Both the position numbers and the translations under genes were made by a program. The notes under the pieces are model-generated. The model had not been told where the DNA came from. It did no database searches and saw only the letters and a program-made list of their open reading frames with translations. Positions 31,871 to 40,435 of a stretch of DNA of 64,000 nucleotides are shown piece by piece (position 1 is the first letter of the stretch; each line of letters opens with the position of its first letter). This stretch comes from Streptomyces sp. NRRL F-5135 (GTDB lineage Bacteria > Actinomycetota > Actinomycetes > Streptomycetales > Streptomycetaceae), in assembly GCF_000719775.1 (NCBI RefSeq), contig NZ_JOHR01000017.1:62001-126000 (forward strand). Reading direction: 5' to 3'.

Positions 31871-33075
31871 GGGAGTTCCGCCTCCACCAGAAAGCCGCCG
31901 CCGGGACCCGGACCGGCCGTGAGCCGCCCCCCGAGGAGGGCGGCGCGCTCGCGCATCCCCGCCAGACCGTGCCCGCCGGGCCGACCGGCGGCGGGACCCG
32001 GGCCGTCGTCGCCGACCCGGATCGACAGCCGGCCGGCCCCGTAGCCGATCTCCACCAGCGTACGGGCGCCCGGAGCGTGCCGGCGTACGTTGGTCAGCGC
32101 CTCCTGCACGATGCGGTACGCCGACAGCTCCCAGCCGGCCGGCAGCGCGGTCCGCTCGCCCGTGATCCGCAGCTCCGCCCGGCCCCCCACCGCGCGGTGC
32201 TGCTCCAGCAGTTCGTCCAGGGCGTCGAGCGTGGGCTGCGGGGCGAGTGCCGCCCGCTCGTCCGGCCCGGTGCGCAACACTCCGAGCAGCCGTCGCAGTT
32301 CGGCCATCGAGGAGCGGGCCGTGCCCGCGATGTCCTGGAAGGCCGTTCGGGCCTGCGGGGAGAGGCCGGGCGTGGTGTACGCGGCGCTCTCCGCCTGCAC
32401 CGCGATCATCGACACCGAGTGGGAGACCACGTCGTGCAGTTCGCGGGCGATCGCCGCGCGTTCCGCCTCGGCCGCCCGCCGCCGCTCCATGGCGATCAGC
32501 CGCCCCTGGGCCACGTCCCGCTCGCGCCGGGTCTCCTCCCGCGCCCGTACGGCGTCGCCCGCGCTCACGGCGCCCAGGATGACCACCGTCAGCACGAAGG
32601 TCTCGGCGTACAGCCCGGGGGAGTACCAGTAGCCCTTCGCCTGTGAGGGGAACAGCCCTTCGGCCGCCCGCTGCCAGGTGCCCATGTGGATCAGGTTGAC
32701 CGCCAGGGAGGCCAGGAAGCCGCCGCCGATGACCAGAGCCGGGTGCCGGACCCGCCGTCGGCCCAGGGTGTAACAGCCGGTCAGCCCGCTCACCGCCGCC
32801 GCGAGGTAGAGGTTCGAGCCGGGGCTGGCGGCGAAGCCGGCCAGCGCCGCGGTCACCGTCAGGATCGCCACGGCGGGCAGCGCGCCGCGCCACATCAGTG
32901 ACGCCGTCGAGACGAGCACGGCCGTCGCGACGGTCGCGCTGCCCGGCCAGAACGACAGCTCCAGCACGGCGCCGCAGGTCACCAGCGCCCCTGTGATCCA
33001 GGGATAGGCGGGGGCCCCGACCGCGCGGCGCAGCCGTCCCCGCCATGCCGGACGCCCGTCCGGGATCTCACTCAT
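31864..33075 (-). CDS. Sensor histidine kinase, HisKA_3 family
   Basis: A 403-residue kinase. Around five to six hydrophobic segments occupy residues 20-175 with no large external loop. The dimerisation/phospho-acceptor motif AAIARELHDVVSHSVSMI carries the conserved His. The HATPase_c part shows YRIVQEALTNVRRHAPGA and VGDDGPGP, GHGLAGMRERAALLGG. The few extracellular residues suggest a membrane-embedded signal. ATG 33075. It is co-transcribed with its response regulator. Confidence 0.92.
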   Translation of the reverse strand: MSEIPDGRPAWRGRLRRAVGAPAYPWITGALVTCGAVLELSFWPGSATVATAVLVSTASLMWRGALPAVAILTVTAALAGFAASPGSNLYLAAAVSGLTGCYTLGRRRVRHPALVIGGGFLASLAVNLIHMGTWQRAAEGLFPSQAKGYWYSPGLYAETFVLTVVILGAVSAGDAVRAREETRRERDVAQGRLIAMERRRAAEAERAAIARELHDVVSHSVSMIAVQAESAAYTTPGLSPQARTAFQDIAGTARSSMAELRRLLGVLRTGPDERAALAPQPTLDALDELLEQHRAVGGRAELRITGERTALPAGWELSAYRIVQEALTNVRRHAPGARTLVEIGYGAGRLSIRVGDDGPGPAAGRPGGHGLAGMRERAALLGGRLTAGPGPGGGFLVEAELPW

Positions 33076-33246
33076 GCCCTCGATTCTTCGGCACGCCGAC
33101 GGCCGAACGCGTCGGAGCACGGGTTGATTCGTGGCTCCTCCTCGTGCCACGGGTCCACGCGCGGGACCGGAGCCACGGCCGACGCCCCGCGACGGCGCTC
33201 TCCCTACCGTCGTGACCAGCGGAAAGGGCCGAGCGAGGGGGGATCC

Positions 33247-34923
33247 GTGACCGGTTGGTGGGGGCAGGGCGCGGCGAAAAGGCGGAGGGGTGGGACACGT
33301 CCGCCGGTGGGGCCGGCGCGGACGCGTCCGCCGGTGGGGCGCGCGGTGGCACTCGGCTGGGCGGCGTGCGCGGTCTGCGCGCTCCTCCTCGGCCTCGTGT
33401 CGGATCTCGTTCCGCACCGGGTGTGGGGCCTGACCGCGGCGGCCGGTTACACGGCGGCGGCCCTCGTGGCGGCGCGGCGTCCCGGCCCCGGGCGGCGGGC
33501 GGTACGGCTGTCCACCGCGGTGGCGGTGGCCGGTGCGGTGGCGCTGCCGTTGCTGCTCCTGCTCGCCACGGGCCGGGCACAGCTGGAGGTCCAGGTCGTG
33601 GAGCGCTCGGGCACGCTGCTGGCCACGACCGGCAGTCCGTACCTGCCGGAGCCGGACCGGGTCGCCGAGCACAATCCGTACCTGCCCGGGATGGCGGTCC
33701 TCGGCCTGCTCCCGGGCGACGCCCGATGGTCGTTCGCCGCGGTGTTCCTGGCCGCGCTGGCCGCCGCCCGTCCGGCGGGGCCGGGAGCCCGTGGCGCGGG
33801 TCCGGGTGCCGGGGCCGCCGGGCCGGATGCCCGTACGCCCTGGCGGGACCGGATCGCGCTGGTCGCCGCGTGTCCGCCGGTGGCGCTGCCGCTGGCCGTC
33901 GGCGGGGTCGACCTGCCCGTCGCGGGGCTGATGTGCACGGCGGTGGCGTACGCCGCCCGGGGGCGGGCGGGAGCCGCCGGGCTGGTCCTGGGGGCGGCGG
34001 CCACACTGAAGTGGACGGCGTGGCCCGCGCTGCCGGTGGCCGTCGCGCTGCTCGCCGTGCGGTCCGGGCGGCGAGCGGCGCTGCGCTGTGCGGCGGGCGC
34101 CCTGGCGGTCGTGGCGGCGGTGGTGGCCCCGGTTGCGCTGACCGACCCGGGCGGCCTCCACCGCGACGCCGTGGCATTCCCCCTGGGGCTGACCGACGTG
34201 GCGTCGCCAGCCGCCAGCCCGTTCCCCGGCCGGCTGCTCGCCGACCACGTCCCCGGGGGTACGGTCGTCGCGGCCGCGCTGCTGGCGCTCAGTGCCCTCG
34301 CCCTGGCCGCCTCGCTGCTGATACGCCCGCCCGCCACCGGCCCGGAGGCGGCGCGGCGGCTCGCGCTCGGGCTCACCGTGGCCATCGCGCTCATGCCGGC
34401 GAGCCGCTTCGGCTATCTCGTCTGCCCCCTGGTGCTGTGGGCGTGCTTCCCCGGGGCCGGGTCACCTGGTCAGCGGGACCGCCGCGAGCGCGGCCACCGC
34501 CCAGGTCAGCGGGGCGAACAGGGCGAGCAACGCGACCGTCCGCACCACCGCCGCGGTACGCAGGACCGCGGCGGGCGCGCCCAGCCGGTACAGGGAGTCG
34601 ATCAGCGCGGCCCGGGTCTGCCGGGACTCCAGCGCCGCCATCAGAGCCGTGGCCGCCGTACAGCCGACGACCAGCGTCGCGCCGAGGGCCGTGAGGGGGC
34701 CGAAGGGACGCTCGTCGCCGGGGCCGTACAGCGTCGCGGCGGCGAACACGCCCGACAGCACCGCGCACAGCACGCCCAGCGGGCGGCCGATGCGGTGGGC
34801 CTCGGCCATCAGCATGCGGCCCGCGAGCAGCCGGACGGCGCCGGGGCGCACCGTCTGGAGCAGCAGTCCGCACAGGTGGGTGAGGCCCGGGCCGGCGAGT
34901 GCCAGACCCACGGCGGTCAGTGA
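33247..34923 (+). CDS. GT87-like polyprenol-dependent membrane glycosyltransferase, run-on C-terminus
   Basis: GTG 33247, after a G-rich site, opens a very hydrophobic protein with about nine membrane helices. Loops such as TTGSPYLPEPDRVAEHNPYL and VAFPLGLTDVASPAASPFPG resemble the GT87/DUF2029 family of polyprenyl-phosphate-sugar transferases. Conserved sequence ends with FGYLVCPLVLWACF near 34450, but no stop follows. The frame runs another 150 codons antisense over the convergent permease gene as a Gln/Arg-rich tail. The true product is perhaps 400 residues plus an accidental extension. Function inferred; substrate unknown. Confidence 0.65.
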   Translation: MTGWWGQGAAKRRRGGTRPPVGPARTRPPVGRAVALGWAACAVCALLLGLVSDLVPHRVWGLTAAAGYTAAALVAARRPGPGRRAVRLSTAVAVAGAVALPLLLLLATGRAQLEVQVVERSGTLLATTGSPYLPEPDRVAEHNPYLPGMAVLGLLPGDARWSFAAVFLAALAAARPAGPGARGAGPGAGAAGPDARTPWRDRIALVAACPPVALPLAVGGVDLPVAGLMCTAVAYAARGRAGAAGLVLGAAATLKWTAWPALPVAVALLAVRSGRRAALRCAAGALAVVAAVVAPVALTDPGGLHRDAVAFPLGLTDVASPAASPFPGRLLADHVPGGTVVAAALLALSALALAASLLIRPPATGPEAARRLALGLTVAIALMPASRFGYLVCPLVLWACFPGAGSPGQRDRRERGHRPGQRGEQGEQRDRPHHRRGTQDRGGRAQPVQGVDQRGPGLPGLQRRHQSRGRRTADDQRRAEGREGAEGTLVAGAVQRRGGEHARQHRAQHAQRAADAVGLGHQHAAREQPDGAGAHRLEQQSAQVGEARAGECQTHGGQ

Positions 34924-35754
34924 CCAGCCCGCCAGTACTCCGGCCGGGCTGCCGTCGAACCGCCCCGGCAACGGCAGCGCCGTGCCGCCGCCCCGGCTCG
35001 CGTACGTCTCGATCGCGAAGCCCGCGGCCGTCAGCGCGATGCCCCAGGGCAGTCCGGCGGGGGCCGCCGGAGCGGCCGACGGCGGGGGAGGAGGTGCGGC
35101 CGTGCGGGGCCGTTCCGTGTCGGTCTCGTCCACGTCGGCCGATGCCGATGCCGATGTCGATGTCGATGGCGCGGTCGATGCCGCTGACGACGCCCGTCCC
35201 GGGGCCGTGCCGGAAGCGGCTGCCCGGGAACGGGCGGCGCCCGCGCCGTCCGGGCTCGCGGCCCGTACCGCGTACCACGTGGTGACGCCGGCCAGCACCG
35301 GCACCACCGCCAGCAGCATCAGCGCCGCCCCGAGCGGCAGGGGCCGGCCCGGGGCCAGCAGCTCCGCCCCCTCGCCCGTGAACGGCGGCCCGGCCAGGTC
35401 CCCGCGCAGATGCAGGAACGAGAGCAGCGCCACCGCGCTGCCCAGCGCGCAGGTCACGGCCGCCGAGGTGGCCGCCAGCATCGACAGCCGAGCGGGGCCG
35501 AGTCCCACCGCCGACAGCCCGGAGCGGGCCCGCGTGCCCGGGTCCGTACGTCCCACGGCGGCCGCGAACTGCGCCGCCGCCACCACCGGGACCAGCGACC
35601 ACAGCAGTCGCACCGCGGACCCGGCGGGATGGTCCACCGCCCACCCCAGGGTGCACAACAGCAGGAAACCGACACCGGCCGAGGCCGCCGCGACCAGCAG
35701 CCGGCGTACCTGGACGAGCGCGTGGCCGCCGCGGCCTAGACGGAGAGCGAGCAC
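34462..35754 (-). CDS. ABC transporter permease
   Basis: A 430-residue membrane protein with about eight to ten hydrophobic helices in two halves. They are separated by a long Ser/Ala/Asp-rich linker around residues 175-215 (STSTSASASADVDETDTE), encoded by near-tandem GATGCC/GATGTC triplets. The C-terminal half has an FtsX-like pattern (ALMAALESRQTRAALIDSLY...APAAVLRTAAVVRTVALLAL). GTG 35754 overlaps the ATPase stop by 19 bases. It is the partner of the upstream ATPase; the transported compound is unknown. The 3' end is covered antisense by the run-on of the GT87-like gene. Confidence 0.8.
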   Translation of the reverse strand: MLALRLGRGGHALVQVRRLLVAAASAGVGFLLLCTLGWAVDHPAGSAVRLLWSLVPVVAAAQFAAAVGRTDPGTRARSGLSAVGLGPARLSMLAATSAAVTCALGSAVALLSFLHLRGDLAGPPFTGEGAELLAPGRPLPLGAALMLLAVVPVLAGVTTWYAVRAASPDGAGAARSRAAASGTAPGRASSAASTAPSTSTSASASADVDETDTERPRTAAPPPPPSAAPAAPAGLPWGIALTAAGFAIETYASRGGGTALPLPGRFDGSPAGVLAGWSLTAVGLALAGPGLTHLCGLLLQTVRPGAVRLLAGRMLMAEAHRIGRPLGVLCAVLSGVFAAATLYGPGDERPFGPLTALGATLVVGCTAATALMAALESRQTRAALIDSLYRLGAPAAVLRTAAVVRTVALLALFAPLTWAVAALAAVPLTR

Positions 35755-36464
35755 GCCGCCCGGCCTTCCGCCTCGGACGGCCGCTCCGAGCCGACGCGGC
35801 GCCCGTCCACCAGCCGGACCACGCGGTCGGCGACCGTCGTCACCTCCGCGTCCAGCGTGGCCAGCACCACCGTGATCCCGTGCGAGCGCGCCGCCGTGGT
35901 CAGCGTACGCAGCACCTGGGCCCGGTCCGGGCCGTGCAGCGGCGCCGTGGGCTCGTCCGCGAAGAGCACGGCGGGCGCGGCGACCAGGGCACGTGCCACG
36001 GCGACCCGCTGGCGCTGCGCCTGGAGCAGGGCGTACGGACGTCTGGCGGCGCAACGGCCGATGTCGAGCCGCTCCAGCCACTCCAGCGCCTTCGTCCTGG
36101 CCGCCCGGTGGGACACGCCGGACATCAGCAGGGGCAGTGCCGCGTTCTCCCACGCGGTCAGCTCCGGTACGAGTTCGGGCTCGGGCCCGATCCAGCCGAA
36201 GCGGTCGCGGCGCAGCTGTTCGCGCTGGACGGCGTTCATGGTGTGCACCGGCGCGCTGTTGAACCAGACCTCGCCCCGCTGCGGCACCAACTGACCCGAC
36301 AGGCAGCGCAGCAGGGTCGTCTTGCCGCTGCCGCGCGGGCCGTCGACGGCGAGGATCTCGCCGTCGCGCACGCCGAGCGAGACCTCCTCGAGGGCCGGCG
36401 AGCCGCCCAGGAAGCAGTGCAGGGAGCGCGCCCACAGCACGTCGTTGTCGGGTGGGGCCACCAT
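35736..36464 (-). CDS. ABC transporter ATP-binding protein with unusual signature motif
   Basis: A 242-residue ABC ATPase. Walker A is GPRGSGKTTLL and Walker B AVLFADEPTAPL. The signature position reads ALLQAQRQRVAVARAL: the LSGGQ core has become LLQAQ, while the flanking QRVAxARAL is intact. The switch His is replaced, VVLATLDAEVTT having Leu where VTHD is usual. ATG 36464 has GAGG eight bases upstream; GTG 36473 is possible. It is coupled to the permease. The changes suggest low or regulated ATP turnover. Confidence 0.85.
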   Translation of the reverse strand: MVAPPDNDVLWARSLHCFLGGSPALEEVSLGVRDGEILAVDGPRGSGKTTLLRCLSGQLVPQRGEVWFNSAPVHTMNAVQREQLRRDRFGWIGPEPELVPELTAWENAALPLLMSGVSHRAARTKALEWLERLDIGRCAARRPYALLQAQRQRVAVARALVAAPAVLFADEPTAPLHGPDRAQVLRTLTTAARSHGITVVLATLDAEVTTVADRVVRLVDGRRVGSERPSEAEGRAACSLSV

Positions 36465-36897
36465 GGCGTACACCTCGGTTCTGATCGACAGGTCTCGGGG
36501 CAAGGTCTCGGGGCAAGGTCTCGGGGAAACCTCGGGGTAAGACGTCGGGCACGGTGTCAAGGCACGGCCTGAGGGCACGGTAGGGACGCGGGCCGGGGAG
36601 GGCGGACAGCACACGGCCCGGTGGCCGTCCTTCTCACTCGAAAGAGGCACCGGCGCCTCCGCGTGCGTACCGCCCGCGTACCGCGGCGGTGCCGGCCGCC
36701 GCGTACGCGGGCCGGATCCGAGCGCCGCGTACGTGGCCCTCCGCCCGAGCGCCACGTACGCGTGCGGGTGCCGGTGACCGACGGTGGTCCCGTCCCCGTC
36801 CCGGAGTCATAAGGTGGGGGTTGTCTCACCCACCGGACAACGGGCCACCGCACCGCTGCCGGCAACCGAACCGCTACTTCCGACAGGAGGGGTGGCA
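36465..36897. promoter_or_regulatory. Divergent region between ABC pair and aldehyde dehydrogenase
   Basis: 433 bases without a gene. It holds a 13-bp tandem repeat (36491-36540), then a stretch rich in GTACG palindromes (ACGCG/CGTACG around 36670-36765). The dehydrogenase promoter should lie near 36810-36830 (CATAAGGT), with AGGAGG at 36885-36890. I see no RNA gene. Confidence 0.4.
36491..36540. repeat. 13-bp tandem repeats
   Basis: GGTCTCGGGGCAA is repeated at 36491-36503 and 36504-36516, then with one change at 36517-36529 and a shorter relic at 36530-36540. They lie just upstream of the ABC ATPase start. Confidence 0.7.
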
Positions 36898-38337
36898 GTG
36901 ACCACCGAGCCGCGTCGTCTGCGCAACTACATCAACGGGGAGTTCCGGGATGCCGCCGAGGGCGGGACCATCGAGGTGATCAACCCGGCCACCGGCGAGG
37001 CGTACGCCACCGCCCCGCTCTCCCGGCAGGCCGATGTCGACGCCGCCATGGCGGCCGCCGAGGCCGCCTTCCCGGCGTGGCGCGACACCGTTCCGGCCGA
37101 ACGCCAGAAGGTGCTGCTCAAGATCGCGGATGCCTTCGAGGAGCGCGCGGAGGAGCTGATCGCGGCCGAGTCCGAGAACACCGGCAAGCCGCTGGAGCTG
37201 ACCCGCACCGAGGAGATCCCGCCGATGGTGGACCAGATCCGCTTCTTCGCGGGCGCCGCGCGGATGCTGGACGGCCGCTCGGCCGGCGAGTACATGGACG
37301 GTCTGACGTCCATGGTGCGCCGGGAGCCGATCGGCGTCTGCGCGCAGGTCACACCGTGGAACTACCCGATGATGATGGCGGTGTGGAAGTTCGCGCCCGC
37401 CCTCGCGGCGGGCAACACCGTGGTCCTCAAGCCGTCGGACACCACCCCGGCCTCGACGGTGCTGATGGCCGAGATCATCGGAGCGATCGTTCCCAAGGGC
37501 GTCTTCAACGTGATCTGCGGCGACCGGGAGACCGGCCGGGCGATGGTCGAGCACCCGACGCCCGCGATGGCCTCCATCACCGGGTCCGTACGCGCCGGCA
37601 CCCAGGTCGCCGAATCGGCGGCCAAGGACCTCAAGCGGGTGCATCTGGAGCTCGGCGGCAAGGCGCCCGTCGTCGTCTTCGAGGACGTCGACATCGCCAA
37701 GGCCGTCGGCGCCATCGCCGAGGCGGGGTACTTCAACGCGGGCCAGGACTGTACGGCCGCGACCCGGGTCCTCGTCCACGAGTCCGTCCACGACGAGTTC
37801 GTGACGGCGCTCACCAAGGTCGCCGAGGGGACCAGGACGGGCACGCCCGAGGACGAGGACGTGCTCTACGGACCGCTGAACAACGCGAACCAATTGGAGC
37901 GGGTCTCCGGCTTCATCGAGCGGCTGCCCGCGCACGCCCGGGTCGAGACGGGCGGACACCGGGTCGGTGACAAGGGCTACTTCTTCGCGCCCACCGTCGT
38001 CTCCGGGCTCCGGCAGGACGACGAGATCATCCAGAACGAGGTCTTCGGGCCGGTCATCACCGTCCAGTCCTTCACGGACGAGGCGCAGGCACTCGCGTAC
38101 GCGAACGGCGTGGAGTACGCCCTCGCCTCCTCGGTGTGGACCAAGGACCACGCGCGGGCCATGCGGATGTCGAAGGCGCTGGACTTCGGCTGCGTCTGGA
38201 TCAACACCCACATCCCGCTGGTCGCGGAGATGCCGCACGGCGGCTTCAAGAAGTCCGGGTACGGCAAGGACCTGTCGGCGTACGGCTTCGACGACTACAC
38301 GCGCATCAAGCACGTGATGACGTCGCTCGACGGCTGA
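36898..38337 (+). CDS. Aldehyde dehydrogenase, aminobutyraldehyde type
   Basis: A 479-residue NAD(P)-dependent aldehyde dehydrogenase of the usual length. The catalytic Cys is in NAGQDCTAATRV, the general base Glu in LELGGKAPVV, the nucleotide segment TPWNYPMMMAVWK, and the C-terminal bridging domain begins EVFGPVITVQ. Overall features, and the polyamine genes nearby, suggest gamma-aminobutyraldehyde (putrescine route) as substrate. GTG 36898 has AGGAGG seven bases away; GTG 36892 is too close. Its product GABA would feed gabT at 49,413. Confidence 0.88.
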   Translation: MTTEPRRLRNYINGEFRDAAEGGTIEVINPATGEAYATAPLSRQADVDAAMAAAEAAFPAWRDTVPAERQKVLLKIADAFEERAEELIAAESENTGKPLELTRTEEIPPMVDQIRFFAGAARMLDGRSAGEYMDGLTSMVRREPIGVCAQVTPWNYPMMMAVWKFAPALAAGNTVVLKPSDTTPASTVLMAEIIGAIVPKGVFNVICGDRETGRAMVEHPTPAMASITGSVRAGTQVAESAAKDLKRVHLELGGKAPVVVFEDVDIAKAVGAIAEAGYFNAGQDCTAATRVLVHESVHDEFVTALTKVAEGTRTGTPEDEDVLYGPLNNANQLERVSGFIERLPAHARVETGGHRVGDKGYFFAPTVVSGLRQDDEIIQNEVFGPVITVQSFTDEAQALAYANGVEYALASSVWTKDHARAMRMSKALDFGCVWINTHIPLVAEMPHGGFKKSGYGKDLSAYGFDDYTRIKHVMTSLDG

Positions 38338-38639
38338 ACCGGCCGCCGGTCCGGGCCGGTGACGGTCCGGGCCGGTGACGGTACCGGTGGTACGAGGCGG
38401 GTGGCGGATACGGGTCCGCCGTCCGCCTGTCTCCTTCCCGCCCTCTGCTTCCCGCTCTCCGCCTTCCTCCGCCGCTCTTTTCACCCTTTCCTGTTTCGCC
38501 GCCCGGATCCATCACCCGAACGGCCCACGCCGTTTCGTGACCGCGCCTCAGTTCGGGCGTGGTTCGGGCCGTTCTCGCCGGGCGCGTTCCGGCGGGCGGT
38601 CCTACAGTCCTGTAACAGGCCCTGCCTACAGGAGGAGCG
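38338..38639. promoter_or_regulatory. Aquaporin upstream region
   Basis: 302 bases without a gene. A direct repeat of CGGGCCGGTGACGGT lies near 38352-38382, followed by a pyrimidine-rich stretch. CAGGAGGAG at 38630-38638 is the aquaporin ribosome site. A palindromic CCTGTAACAGG (38608-38618) lies at about promoter distance and may be an operator. Confidence 0.35.
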
Positions 38640-39593
38640 ATGGCGGAAACCAGTGCAACGGGTGCGGGGGCGCACACCACTGCCAGACGCCGTGGATATC
38701 CGCACGGCCTCGGCGGTGAACTGCTGGCCGAATTCCTGGGCACATTCGTACTGATCCTGCTGGGCTGCGGATCGGTCGCGGTGGCGGTCGCCGGGCTCCC
38801 CGGGTCGGGGCGGCAGGCGGTCGCGTTCGGGCCGGCGAACTGGCTGATCATCTCGTGGGGATGGGGACTCGCCGTGGTCTTCGGGGTGTACGTCGCCGGA
38901 GGCGTCACCGGCGGCCACATCAACCCCGCCGTCACCCTCGCGTTCGCCGCGCGCCGGGGATTTCCCTGGAAGAAGGTCGTCCCGTACTGGGCCGCCCAAT
39001 TCCTGGGTGCTTTCATCGGCGCCGCCGTCGTATTCTCCGCCTACAGCTGGGCCATCGACGACTTCAACAACAAGGCCGGGGTGGCGCGCGACAAATCACT
39101 CGCCACCTTTTCGATTTTCGCCACCTTCCCGGCCCAGTACTTCGGGAATTCCTGGTGGGGGCCGCTGCTCGACCAGATCATCGGCACCGCCGTACTCCTG
39201 GTGCTGGTCTGCGCGCTCATCGACAAGCGGAACACGGGCCCGGCGGCCAATCTCGCCCCCTATCTGATCGGTCTGGTCGTCGTGGCCATCGGCCTGAGCG
39301 TCGGGACGAACGCGGGCTACGCGATCAACCCCGCCCGGGACTTCGGCCCGCGGCTGTGGACGTACGCCGTCGGGTGGGGCGATATCGCGCTGCCGGGCAC
39401 CTTCCAGTGGTTCAGCGACTACATGTGGATCCCCATCGTCGGCCCGTTCATCGGCGGCCTCGTCGGCGTCGTCGTCTACGACCTGTTCGTGGGGAAGGTG
39501 CTCCTGTCCCGGGGCGAGGCGATGGCCCCGGTGGAGGCGCGCAAGGGCGCCGAGCCGGGCCCGGCCGACGAGGAACCGGGCGCCGACCGATAA
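38640..39593 (+). CDS. glpF: MIP family aquaporin/glycerol facilitator
   Basis: A 317-residue channel with six membrane helices and the two half-helix motifs GGHINPAVTL and YAINPARDFGPR. The Asp after the second NPA-Arg (NPARD) marks the glycerol-conducting GlpF branch rather than a strict water channel. It has 20 extra polar N-terminal residues and a 35-residue charged tail. ATG 38640 has AGGAGGAG upstream. No glycerol kinase is adjacent; the convergent GDPD gene could release glycerol-3-phosphate, a loose functional link. Confidence 0.9.
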   Translation: MAETSATGAGAHTTARRRGYPHGLGGELLAEFLGTFVLILLGCGSVAVAVAGLPGSGRQAVAFGPANWLIISWGWGLAVVFGVYVAGGVTGGHINPAVTLAFAARRGFPWKKVVPYWAAQFLGAFIGAAVVFSAYSWAIDDFNNKAGVARDKSLATFSIFATFPAQYFGNSWWGPLLDQIIGTAVLLVLVCALIDKRNTGPAANLAPYLIGLVVVAIGLSVGTNAGYAINPARDFGPRLWTYAVGWGDIALPGTFQWFSDYMWIPIVGPFIGGLVGVVVYDLFVGKVLLSRGEAMAPVEARKGAEPGPADEEPGADR

Positions 39594-39640
39594 GGGCTTG
39601 CAGATCATCAAGACAACACCTTGATGATCTGCAAGCCCTT
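39592..39640. terminator. Bidirectional terminator between glpF and GDPD
   Basis: A perfect 21-bp inverted repeat (arms 39592-39612 and 39620-39640, loop ACAACAC) overlaps the glpF stop codon and lies 28 bases from the convergent GDPD stop. The longest perfect stem in the window. Confidence 0.85.
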
Positions 39641-39667
39641 GGACACCGGTTGAGCCGGTCCGCCCGG

Positions 39668-40435
39668 TCACGCCTCTCGGCCGGAGGCCAGCAGCGCGGA
39701 CAGTACGTCGATCCGGTTCGTCGTGATCGAGTCCACGCCCCGCGCGACCAGCCGTCGCATGACACGCCGGGTGTCCACGGTCCAGGCGGAGACCAGCAGC
39801 CCGGCCCGGTGATCACGCGCCACCGACTCCGCGCTGACGAGCCCGAAGCGGTAGTTGAGCCAGCGCGGGCGGACGGCCGCGAGCAGGGCCGGGCGCGGTG
39901 GCGCGAGCGTCGTCCAGGTCATGGCGATCTCGGCGGTTCCGTCGGCGGCGCGGACGGCCAGCATCGTGCCGGGGCCCGCGCAGTAGCGCACGCGCTCCGC
40001 CGCGCCGCCCTCGCGCACGACGCCGACGACCGTACGCACCGACTCCTCGGTGGCGCCCGGGAGGTCGATCATCAGCGGGTCCCCGTCGGTCGCGCGGAGC
40101 GCCTCCCGCAGCGTCGGCACACCGCCGTCGGTCAGCTCCCGTACCTGACGGACAGTCAACTCCGTGAGCCGCCGTTCATGGCCCCACAGTCGCTTCAGCG
40201 AGGAGTCGTGCAGCAGGACGGGCACACCGTCCCGGGTGGTCCGGACATCGATCTCGACCACGTCCGCGCCGTGTTCGCGCGCCGACCGGACCGACGCGAT
40301 CGTGTTCTCCCGGACCCGGTAGGGGTCACCGCGGTGGCCGACGGCCACGACGGTCCGTCGGCCACCGGCCCGTTGACCGGCGGATCCTTGACCGGCTGAT
40401 CCTTGGCCGTCGGGCAGGCCGCAGGCCGCCGTCAC
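39668..40435 (-). CDS. Glycerophosphodiester phosphodiesterase
   Basis: A 255-residue GDPD-family barrel enzyme that cleaves glycerophosphodiesters to glycerol-3-phosphate and an alcohol. The catalytic motif VGHRGDPYRVRENTIAS is followed by GADVVEIDVRTTRDGVPVLLHD, with the HR...E.D...H set intact. The barrel closes at SAWTVDTRRVMRRLVARGVD. No signal peptide is seen, so it is cytosolic. GTG 40435 overlaps the deaminase stop (GTGA); GTG 40447 is the alternative. A short QGSAGQGSAGQ repeat lies near the N-terminus. Confidence 0.88.
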   Translation of the reverse strand: MTAACGLPDGQGSAGQGSAGQRAGGRRTVVAVGHRGDPYRVRENTIASVRSAREHGADVVEIDVRTTRDGVPVLLHDSSLKRLWGHERRLTELTVRQVRELTDGGVPTLREALRATDGDPLMIDLPGATEESVRTVVGVVREGGAAERVRYCAGPGTMLAVRAADGTAEIAMTWTTLAPPRPALLAAVRPRWLNYRFGLVSAESVARDHRAGLLVSAWTVDTRRVMRRLVARGVDSITTNRIDVLSALLASGREA

